Below are positions 7,222-12,615 of a DNA stretch of 12,615 nt, in pieces (within the stretch, counting starts at the first letter, position 1; each line of letters starts with the position of its first letter). This stretch comes from UBA11996 sp964394975. Lineage in GTDB: Bacteria > Chloroflexota > Dehalococcoidia > Lucifugimonadales > UBA826. The position numbers were made by a program, and so were the translations under genes. The notes beneath the pieces were generated by a model. The model ran no database searches and had not been told where the DNA came from. It saw only the letters and a program-made list of their open reading frames with translations. The DNA is taken from NCBI GenBank assembly GCA_964394975.1, contig CAYMZR010000056.1, positions 1 to 12,615 on the forward strand, given 5' to 3'.

Positions 7222-7563
7222 ATGCATAAATTATTTACGGTAAATATTTATTTATATTTCTTTTTATTGTTGACGCTAATTTCATCTTGTGGAGAAGCGT
7301 CAGACCTTGCGAATGAGCAGTCTGTTTTTCACATCTCAGGTTCAATTATTGATTTTCAAATTAAATCTTTTACCCAATTGAATCGTATTACGATAATCAC
7401 ATTAGATGGTCAAGAATACGATTTGAATGTAAATAAAGATTTGGGTAAATTTACGCCGTCCCATTTGAGACAGCATATGGCTTTAGGAGATTTGGTACAG
7501 GCATCTTACATAGAAGTTGAAGGAATAAAGTGGCTTGAAGATATAAGGGATTTAGTTCCTTAA
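7222..7563 (+). CDS. Small conserved-type lipoprotein, function unknown
   Basis: The product is 113 residues with a lipoprotein signal peptide: hydrophobic segment about 7-22 and lipobox ISSC giving C23 as the anchored residue. The mature part is one small beta-rich domain (about 36-110) reading GSIIDFQIKS, then ITIITLDGQEYDL, then FTPSHLRQHMALGDLVQASY. The segment from FTPSHLR to the GD-V-Y end resembles small OB-like domains I recall from Chloroflexi and Actinobacteria, but I cannot name the family. No Shine-Dalgarno precedes the ATG. The gene ends 4 bases from the opposite-strand YtkA-like gene. The function is unknown. Confidence 0.75.
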   Translation: MHKLFTVNIYLYFFLLLTLISSCGEASDLANEQSVFHISGSIIDFQIKSFTQLNRITIITLDGQEYDLNVNKDLGKFTPSHLRQHMALGDLVQASYIEVEGIKWLEDIRDLVP

Positions 7564-7567
7564 TTAT

Positions 7568-8104
7568 CTAAATTTTTGCCTTTCTGCCGTACCTAAGATA
7601 TAGAGTTGTTGAACCAATTATGAGTACCAAAAATACAAATAGGAAAAATATTCCAGCTGCGTTACTTGTTGCGCTTCCACCATCCAAAACAGTTAGTTGA
7701 AAGTTGGTTTTATCTTCGACTTCTGGTTTGGTAGAAATTTTCACTTCTACTTTCCATTCTCCTGGAGTTTCAAAGGTCAAGTTAGCATCATATATTGTTG
7801 GGGAAGCAGGAGAATTTACAGCTCGCGACTGAAAGGCTTCTTCTCCTTGCCGAATCACCACTGTAATGACAGCGGTTTCGACAGGTTCTTGGTTTGAAAC
7901 TAGGGTCGGCTCAATATGGAAATGAACGGAACCTGTGATTGGCTGATGCGGAATTAAGCTTACCTTTAAATCGTATTCTCCGGCAGTGGAATGATGAATC
8001 CATTTCATATTTCCGTGTGCCTCTAGTTGCAGGGAATGCGACCACTGGACGATAAAAGCAGTAGTTAAAATTGCGGCAAGGTTGAATAATACAAATTTGA
8101 GCAA
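7568..8104 (-). CDS. YtkA-like membrane-anchored protein
   Basis: This 178-residue protein has an N-terminal signal or anchor segment (about 3-20), an extracytoplasmic beta-sandwich (about 40-140), a second transmembrane helix (about 150-170) and a basic tail RYGRKAKI. The pattern AGEYDLKVSLIPHQPITG, then FHIEP, then LTFETPGEWKVEV matches YtkA/FixH-like domains, which are linked in some bacteria to copper handling or respiratory assembly. Several His residues (30, 37, 38, 53, 61, 63) would suit metal binding, which is inference. The start is TTG at 8104: no upstream in-frame start exists and the first downstream Met (33) would remove the signal segment. AAAAGGAA sits about 10 nt upstream, just after the tRNA 3' end. 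Co-transcription with the tRNA is likely. Confidence 0.78.
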   Translation of the reverse strand: MLKFVLFNLAAILTTAFIVQWSHSLQLEAHGNMKWIHHSTAGEYDLKVSLIPHQPITGSVHFHIEPTLVSNQEPVETAVITVVIRQGEEAFQSRAVNSPASPTIYDANLTFETPGEWKVEVKISTKPEVEDKTNFQLTVLDGGSATSNAAGIFFLFVFLVLIIGSTTLYLRYGRKAKI

Positions 8105-8126
8105 ATTAGAGTGGTTCCTTTTGTAA

Positions 8127-8202
8127 TGGTGGGCCCGGCAGGGATCGAACCTGCGACTAATCGGTTATGAGCCGACCGCTCTAACCACTGAGCTACGGGC
8201 CC
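8127..8202 (-). tRNA. tRNA-Ile2 (anticodon CAU, lysidine type)
   Basis: This 76-nt gene folds as a standard cloverleaf: acceptor GGGCCCG pairs with CGGGCCC, the D-arm is GCTC...GAGC, the anticodon arm GTCGG-CTCATAA-CCGAT carries CAT at 8169-8167, the T-arm is GCAGG-TTCGATC-CCTGC, and CCA is encoded. C4-G69 and C5-G68 pairs, which tRNA-Ile lysidine synthetase (TilS) uses for recognition, and the D-loop AGTGGTTA shared with E. coli Ile2, favour the AUA-reading isoleucine tRNA over elongator tRNA-Met. A weak promoter candidate is TTGCAG-N19-TATACC (8256-8226). The YtkA-like gene follows after 22 nt. Confidence 0.9.
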
Positions 8203-8294
8203 TAATGTAAACCGCACCTTATGTTGGTATACGGCTTGGAAAATTTGCACCTGCAATTGTCCTGTAACCAGAGGTCGTAGTCAAGAAAGCGCTC

Positions 8295-8303
8295 TGATAT
8301 CAT
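8295..8303 (+). promoter_or_regulatory. Extended -10 promoter of the SDR gene
   Basis: TGATATCAT (TG-A-TATCAT) ends 30 nt before the preferred ATG at 8334. No -35 is apparent. It probably drives the SDR, thioredoxin-fold lipoprotein and aminotransferase genes. Confidence 0.4.
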
Positions 8304-8318
8304 AGGCTAAATTTACTA

Positions 8319-8327
8319 AAGGTGGAG
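8319..8327 (+). promoter_or_regulatory. Ribosome binding site fixing the SDR start
   Basis: AAGGTGGAG lies 6 nt before ATG 8334. The upstream in-frame GTG at 8322 falls inside this site, so it cannot be the start. This moves the start 12 bases downstream of the longest open frame. Confidence 0.8.
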
Positions 8328-8333
8328 AATAAA

Positions 8334-9083
8334 ATGGGCCGGTTGGATGGTAAAGTCGCGATAATATCAGGTGGCGCGAAAGGTCAAGGAGCCGAAGAGG
8401 CCCGTCTTTTCGCAAATGAAGGGGCCAGAGTTATCATAGGCGATATACTTGATCAGGATGGCATGCAGATTGAATCTGAAATATCAGAGCAGGGTGGGGA
8501 GGCAAAATTTACGCATCTCGATGTTTCCTCTGAGGAAGATTGGTTTAAGGCAGTGGATTTGTCTATGAGAGAATACGGGAGACTTGATGTTTTGGTGAAT
8601 AATGCTGGAATATTGCTGATGAAAGGCGTTGAAGATACTACGAGTCAGGAGTGGGACCATATCCAGAACATAAATTCAAAAGGGGTGTTTCTGGGTTCCA
8701 AGACTGTTATTCCGGCAATGAGAGAATCGGGTGGAGGTTCTATTGTTAATATATCCTCTATTGCAGGGTTGATAGGGTCCAAATTTAGTGCATATGGAGC
8801 TAGTAAGGGGTTGGTTAGAACTTTGACAAAGTCGATCGCAGTAAATCATGGCCATGAAGGGATAAGATGTAATTCTGTACACCCAGGGATTATTGAAACG
8901 GATATGACTTCGGAGATGATTGGAAGTCAAGAAGGTCGAGAGTATCAACTAAATCGAACCCCACTTAAAGTGATTGCGACTTCCCGAGATGTAGCGTTTG
9001 GAGTTTTATATTTGGCGAGTGATGAATCTAGATATGTCACAGGCTCAGAATTGGTTATAGATGGTGGAATTACTGCCCAATAA
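8334..9083 (+). CDS. SDR-family NAD(P)-dependent oxidoreductase
   Basis: This 249-residue classical short-chain dehydrogenase, a cytoplasmic Rossmann enzyme, oxidises or reduces an alcohol/carbonyl pair. The cofactor loop is GGAKGQG (13-19), and D37 at the end of strand 2 favours NAD over NADP. NNAG is at 89-92, N114 is the structural Asn, S141/S142 lie in NISSIAG, and the catalytic pair is Y154/K158 in YGASK. PG at 184-185 leads to the substrate loop IIETDM, and the end ELVIDGGITAQ is typical. The GQG variant of the cofactor loop is common in 3-alpha/20-beta-hydroxysteroid dehydrogenase-like members, but the substrate cannot be told. The last 23 bases overlap the next gene in another frame, suggesting translational coupling. 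Confidence 0.92.
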   Translation: MGRLDGKVAIISGGAKGQGAEEARLFANEGARVIIGDILDQDGMQIESEISEQGGEAKFTHLDVSSEEDWFKAVDLSMREYGRLDVLVNNAGILLMKGVEDTTSQEWDHIQNINSKGVFLGSKTVIPAMRESGGGSIVNISSIAGLIGSKFSAYGASKGLVRTLTKSIAVNHGHEGIRCNSVHPGIIETDMTSEMIGSQEGREYQLNRTPLKVIATSRDVAFGVLYLASDESRYVTGSELVIDGGITAQ

Positions 9084-10005
9084 ATTTTTCTTCTGTAACA
9101 ATGCCTCCAAAGCTGCCATATTTTTGCTGGTTTTGGTTTCGGTTTGCTTTTTAATAAGTTGTAATTCTACGAGACAGGAGACCCCAGAGGAATCTTTCTC
9201 TTCAGTATCTTCGGAATCGATTTCACAATCTGTTCAAGATGCAGCTGATAAAGTGTCTACTGATTTGTTAGTAGATTCTTATTCTAGCCAGCAACAAAAT
9301 GAAATTTTGGTAACTAGAGAAAAAATTGTTGATAAATCTCTACCTATGGTTAGTGACTCTTCTGGCACTAATGCTCAGGAAAATAATTCCAAAGATGTGA
9401 CGAGCGATGCTAATTTATCTGCTCGAGTTGACAGTGATGTAGCAGGCACAACACTGAAATCTTACGAAGAGGAAGGGTTTTACGAAAATACGAAAGTGCA
9501 AATACGAGGCAAATATTTGCCAGAACTGGTTCCTGGATACCAGGATACTGCGATAGGGTTACAAGCCCCTGAAATCAAAGGGAGTGATTTGGATGGGGTA
9601 GAGATATATGTCGGTAGCGAGGGTCCTACCACATTAATAATGGTTTTAGCTCATTGGTGCCCTCATTGTCGTAACGAAGTTCGAGAGTTGTCACCATTTC
9701 TAAATGAGACTGATAGTTTGGATAGAGTTAGAATCGTTACTCTATTGACTTCTATTAATGAGGAACGAGCGAATTTCCCGCCTCATACTTGGTTAGATCT
9801 TGAAAAATGGCCGGTGCCGTCGATAGTTGATACACCATCAAGTCAAATTGCGAACGCTTACGGCGTGAATTCATTCCCGTTTTTTATTGTCATCAACGAT
9901 GAGGGTAAAGTAGTTCTTAGACTTCCTGGTAGGCTTGGCGTTGAAACTTTAGTCAAATTGCTGGATGCGATAGATGAAATGGATGAAACTGGGGTTGAGA
10001 ATTAG
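9061..10005 (+). CDS. TlpA-like thioredoxin-fold lipoprotein
   Basis: This 314-residue exported protein has a hydrophobic segment (18-32) ending in a perfect lipobox LISC with C34 as the lipidated residue. A long Ser/Asp/Gln-rich, probably disordered linker (about 35-150) leads to a thioredoxin-like domain (about 165-305). The redox motif is WCPHC (199-203), the cis-Pro is P273 in NSFPFF, and the opening QAPEIKGSDLDG is of the AhpC/TlpA type. It should reduce or oxidise thiols outside the membrane, for example in cytochrome c maturation or protein repair; the partner is unknown. The ATG at 9061 lies inside the SDR gene with no clear Shine-Dalgarno; GTG at 9064 is an alternative. The aminotransferase follows after 44 bases. 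Confidence 0.9.
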   Translation: MVELLPNKFFFCNNASKAAIFLLVLVSVCFLISCNSTRQETPEESFSSVSSESISQSVQDAADKVSTDLLVDSYSSQQQNEILVTREKIVDKSLPMVSDSSGTNAQENNSKDVTSDANLSARVDSDVAGTTLKSYEEEGFYENTKVQIRGKYLPELVPGYQDTAIGLQAPEIKGSDLDGVEIYVGSEGPTTLIMVLAHWCPHCRNEVRELSPFLNETDSLDRVRIVTLLTSINEERANFPPHTWLDLEKWPVPSIVDTPSSQIANAYGVNSFPFFIVINDEGKVVLRLPGRLGVETLVKLLDAIDEMDETGVEN

Positions 10006-10049
10006 TCGAGCTCATGGAAGAGTTAATAAAGATTTAAAGGAGCAGGACC

Positions 10050-11231
10050 ATGGCGATTTCTAACAAGGTTCGCAATTTCATGGAACAAGGTTCATGGATA
10101 CGAAAAATGTTTGAAGAGGGAATTTCTCTTAAGCAGCAATACGGTGAAGAAAATGTTTTTGATTTATCCTTAGGTAATCCAGTAATGGACCCGCCTCAAC
10201 GATTCTACGAAGAATTAAAGAAAATCTCTGAAAACCCAATAAAAGGCATGCATAGGTATATGCCCAATGCTGGGCTTGAGGATACTAGAGCGGCTGTTGC
10301 TGACTCATTATCTACTGAAACAGGCCTATCGTTCGCTGCAGGTCACGTCGTGATGACCTGTGGGGCAGGCGGGGCTCTCAATGTGGTGATGAAAACTCTT
10401 TTAGATCCGGGAGAAGAGTTTGTAATTTTCGCACCTTTTTTTGTTGAATATAATTTCTACGCTGATAATCATGGTGGTTCATGTAAAGTGGTACCGCCAG
10501 ATGAAAATTTTCTGCCAGATATGGACATTCTTAGAGCTTCAATAAACGAAAATACGAGAGGTGTATTGATAAATTCACCAAACAATCCCTCTGGAGTGGT
10601 TTATGGTGATGAAACACTGGTAGAAATATCTCGGATTATTCAGGAAAAGGAAGATGAATTTGGCATAGAAATATATTTAGTAAGCGATGAGCCCTATAGA
10701 AAAATAATATTTGATGGCATCAAATATCCGCATATATTCAATTATCACAAGCGTAGTATAGTTGCTACTTCTCATTCTAAAGATTTGGCTTTGCCCGGTG
10801 AAAGAATTGGATATATTGCCGTCAATCCAGACTGTCCTGATATTAAGGAAATACTGGATGGTTTGGTTTTTTGTAACAGAACCTTGGGATTTGTGAACGC
10901 ACCCGCTCTGATTCAGTATTTGGTCGCCCGTCTGCAAGATACCACAATAGATGTGGGATTGTATGAAAAGAAAAGGGATTACCTATATAAGGCCCTAAAG
11001 GATATGGGGTATTCCTTGATAAAACCTCAGGGCGCTTTCTACATGTTTCCCAAATCGCCTATAGAGAATGATGTCCAGTTTACGGAAGAGTTAAAGCAAA
11101 ATAGGGTGTTAGTGGTGCCGGGCCGCGGGTTTGGGTTGCCCGGCTATTTTAGAATATCTTATTGTTTGGATGACTCCACTATTGAAGGATCTTTACCGGG
11201 GTTGGAAAAAGCGATTTCGGAACATAAGTAA
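10050..11231 (+). CDS. Class I PLP-dependent aminotransferase (aspartate aminotransferase family)
   Basis: This 393-residue fold-type I PLP enzyme moves an amino group between an amino acid and a 2-oxoacid in the cytoplasm. Conserved elements appear in order: LSLGNP (39-44), YMPNAGLEDTR (70-80), the glycine loop TCGAGGALN (103-111), NSPNNPSG (175-182) with N178, SDEPYRK (212-218) with D213 and Y216, the Schiff-base Lys K244 in SHSKDLALPGERIGY, and R368 in FRISYC for the substrate carboxylate. AAAGGAG lies 7 nt before the ATG. The substrate cannot be set from sequence; aspartate, alanine or aromatic amino acids are all possible. It ends 7 bases from the convergent threonine synthase-like gene. 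Confidence 0.93.
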   Translation: MAISNKVRNFMEQGSWIRKMFEEGISLKQQYGEENVFDLSLGNPVMDPPQRFYEELKKISENPIKGMHRYMPNAGLEDTRAAVADSLSTETGLSFAAGHVVMTCGAGGALNVVMKTLLDPGEEFVIFAPFFVEYNFYADNHGGSCKVVPPDENFLPDMDILRASINENTRGVLINSPNNPSGVVYGDETLVEISRIIQEKEDEFGIEIYLVSDEPYRKIIFDGIKYPHIFNYHKRSIVATSHSKDLALPGERIGYIAVNPDCPDIKEILDGLVFCNRTLGFVNAPALIQYLVARLQDTTIDVGLYEKKRDYLYKALKDMGYSLIKPQGAFYMFPKSPIENDVQFTEELKQNRVLVVPGRGFGLPGYFRISYCLDDSTIEGSLPGLEKAISEHK

Positions 11232-11238
11232 TTGTCGT

Positions 11239-12351
11239 CTATTCCGGGAATGCATCTTTTAGTCCAGATCCGGTAACGGGAATTAGAATGCGTTTAGTTT
11301 TGTTGATGCGGTTTTCATTGAGAAGATTTTCGAGACCCGCAAATGCTGCCGCTGAGGTAGGTTCACAAAAAATACCTTCATATTTTGCCAATTTAATCTG
11401 CCATTCTTTGATTGATTTTTCTGTGACTGAATTTGCAAATCCATTTGATTTTTCTAACACGTTTCTCACTTCAAATTTTCTAGGGGGTGAACCAACTGCA
11501 ATACCTCCTGCTATCGTTGGGGCGATTTGAGATATATCCCATGGGACAGGTGATGCGATAGGATTTACACTCGCAGCTTGTATGCAATGTAGGCTAGGCT
11601 TAGTACCGATAAGGTTTTGGTTATCTAGTTCTGTTATGGCCTTCCAAATACCTAAAAAGAGTGATCCATTACCAACTGGTACTATGATATTTTCCGGCAT
11701 TTCTTTTTCAAAATCATTAAATATTTCGTATCCAAACGATTTTGTCCCTTCAATAAAAAATGGGCTTAGATTATGGGAGGCATAGACCATTTTTTTTTCT
11801 TTGACGAAGGCTTCTGCGGCTTCAGTAGTTTTGTCACGACTTCCATCAATCGAATGCAGAACCGAGCCATACACTTTTATTTGGTTTAATTTAGTTTCCG
11901 GCGCTGATGAAGGAGCAAATATGTGAGCTTTTATTTCGGCCTTGCTTGAGTATGCAGATACGGAAGCTCCGGCATTTCCGGAGGAATCCTCTACTATTTC
12001 AGACACACCTAGTGATTTGAGTGCTGAAATCATCATAGAGGTACCTCTGTCTTTGAATGACCCTGTTGGGTTCATGAATTCAAGTTTTGCATAAATCTCG
12101 ATGTCAAGCTGGTTGGAGATTCTGGGCAACTTCAGGACTGGAGTGTTACCTTCCCCAAGTGAAACCAAATCAGAAGGAGAAGGTATCGGAATAGGCATTG
12201 ACGGGCCGCCTCCATAGGTAAAACTGCTCATCTGTTCTATTGATTTGTATTGGACCGATAAAGTCCCTTGGCATTCTTCGCACCTAAGAATTAGAGCATT
12301 AGGTACGTAATTTTTGCAGCATTTAGTACATGTGAAGTGATAATGATTCAT
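11239..12351 (-). CDS. thrC: Threonine synthase-like PLP enzyme
   Basis: This 370-residue fold-type II PLP enzyme begins with a zinc-ribbon-like segment: CxxC at C8/C11 and again at C24/C27. The PLP Lys is K100 in NPTGSFKDRG. The phosphate-binding and substrate loop is SSGNAGAS (123-130), a Gly-rich loop VGNGS is at 227-231, and VTGSG is at 359-363 near the end. Threonine synthase makes threonine from O-phosphohomoserine. Related zinc-ribbon enzymes in this family include cysteate synthase, so the reaction is not certain. The EGNTP...LEFMNPTGSFKDRG order is typical ThrC. It starts 6 bases after the enolase-superfamily gene stop, with GGAAC about 9 nt upstream, so the two form an operon. A nine-A tract occurs in codons 185-188. 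Confidence 0.85.
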   Translation of the reverse strand: MNHYHFTCTKCCKNYVPNALILRCEECQGTLSVQYKSIEQMSSFTYGGGPSMPIPIPSPSDLVSLGEGNTPVLKLPRISNQLDIEIYAKLEFMNPTGSFKDRGTSMMISALKSLGVSEIVEDSSGNAGASVSAYSSKAEIKAHIFAPSSAPETKLNQIKVYGSVLHSIDGSRDKTTEAAEAFVKEKKMVYASHNLSPFFIEGTKSFGYEIFNDFEKEMPENIIVPVGNGSLFLGIWKAITELDNQNLIGTKPSLHCIQAASVNPIASPVPWDISQIAPTIAGGIAVGSPPRKFEVRNVLEKSNGFANSVTEKSIKEWQIKLAKYEGIFCEPTSAAAFAGLENLLNENRINKTKRILIPVTGSGLKDAFPE

Positions 12352-12357
12352 AAGAAA

Positions 12358-12615
12358 TTAGTTCCAGTCCTCGTCAAGGTGTGCCTCAATGAACTCTACG
12401 TCTAACTCAATTCCCAAACCAGGAGTTTTGGGTACCCGTAATTTTCCAGAGACAATTTCCAAAGGCCTGTCTATAAGAGCGTTATGAACATCCAGTTGTG
12501 CATGATTAAATTCTAATTTATAAAAATTGGGTACAGCCATCATTGTGTGGGCGCCTGCCATAATATTGATGGGCCCACTTGCGTCATGTGGGCTGACAGG
12601 CACGTAAAATGATTC
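12358..12615 (-). CDS. Enolase-superfamily dehydratase (mandelate racemase-like), C-terminal part
   Basis: Only the last 85 residues are present; the frame runs open through the window edge, so the N-terminal capping domain and most of the barrel are missing. The visible SPHDASGPINIMAGAH, then VPNFYKLEF, then the PGLGIELD tail are characteristic of the final barrel strands of the mandelate racemase / sugar-acid dehydratase group. These Mg-dependent enzymes abstract a proton alpha to a carboxylate. The His in SPHD and the Glu in KLEF are candidate active-site residues. The GTG at 12603 is an internal codon, not the start. It is followed after 6 bases by the threonine synthase-like gene. The specific substrate is unknown; galactonate- or gluconate-type acids are plausible. 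Confidence 0.85.
   Translation of the reverse strand, partial: ESFYVPVSPHDASGPINIMAGAHTMMAVPNFYKLEFNHAQLDVHNALIDRPLEIVSGKLRVPKTPGLGIELDVEFIEAHLDEDWN

Noticed and set aside
8127..8202. Elongator tRNA-Met as the identity of the CAU tRNA
   Set aside because: C4-G69/C5-G68 and the D-loop match the lysidine-type tRNA-Ile2 better, although some uncertainty remains.
8065..8256. 63-residue open frame with RSAHNRLVAGSIPAGP on the minus strand
   Set aside because: This is the familiar false translation of a tRNA gene; the tRNA-Ile2 cloverleaf explains it.
8245..8256. TTGCA-CC-TGCAA small inverted repeat upstream of the tRNA
   Set aside because: Arms of only 5 bp are expected by chance; it overlaps a weak -35 candidate but adds no support.
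8322..8333. GTG at 8322 as the SDR start
   Set aside because: It lies inside the Shine-Dalgarno AAGGTGGAG, and SDR proteins begin at MGRLDGKV, matching ATG 8334.
1..12615. CRISPR array, transposon, prophage or defence island
   Set aside because: No regularly spaced repeats, transposase, integrase, phage or nuclease motifs were seen on either strand.

Overview
The window looks like a compact, moderately AT-rich bacterial chromosome segment. Twelve protein genes (one cut by the right edge), one tmRNA gene and one tRNA gene fill almost all of it. No stretch over 300 bases lacks a gene; the longest gap is the 199-base divergent spacer at 7023-7221. There are no insertion sequences, phage genes, CRISPR arrays or rRNA. 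An enolase-superfamily dehydratase, an SDR oxidoreductase, several small lipoproteins, a one-piece tmRNA tag starting with glycine, and very tight gene packing fit a streamlined, probably marine, Chloroflexota lineage (SAR202/Dehalococcoidia-like). That placement is inference from gene style; no marker gene here settles it.

Layout. 5-353 (-): ssrA (tmRNA). 482-4893 (+): hydroxypyruvate isomerase (hyi), a homodimeric-type 2-oxoacid dehydrogenase E1 (AceE family), an AroQ-fold protein that has lost most dehydroquinase catalytic residues, and an exported cyclophilin. 4890-7022 (-): a large type I membrane protein with a VWA-like ectodomain, sharing a CTAG stop with the cyclophilin. 7222-7563 (+): a small lipoprotein. 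7568-8202 (-): tRNA-Ile2(CAU) followed 22 nt later by a YtkA-like membrane protein. 8334-11231 (+): an SDR dehydrogenase, a TlpA-like thioredoxin-fold lipoprotein overlapping its 3' end, and a class I aminotransferase. 11239-12615 (-): the C-terminal part of an enolase-superfamily dehydratase followed by a threonine synthase-like PLP enzyme.

Function. The cytoplasmic enzymes point to 2-oxoacid, hydroxypyruvate, amino-acid and sugar-acid metabolism. The remaining proteins are cell-envelope products: cyclophilin lipoprotein, VWA-like protein, small lipoprotein, YtkA-like protein and thioredoxin-fold lipoprotein. I do not see a defence system or secondary-metabolite cluster. The points most worth a second look are the AroQ-like protein with a rebuilt active site, a recurring extended -10 promoter pattern (TG-N-TA...T) at five gene starts with no clear -35 boxes, a perfect 11-bp inverted repeat in the divergent spacer, and the VWA-like protein without a MIDAS metal site.
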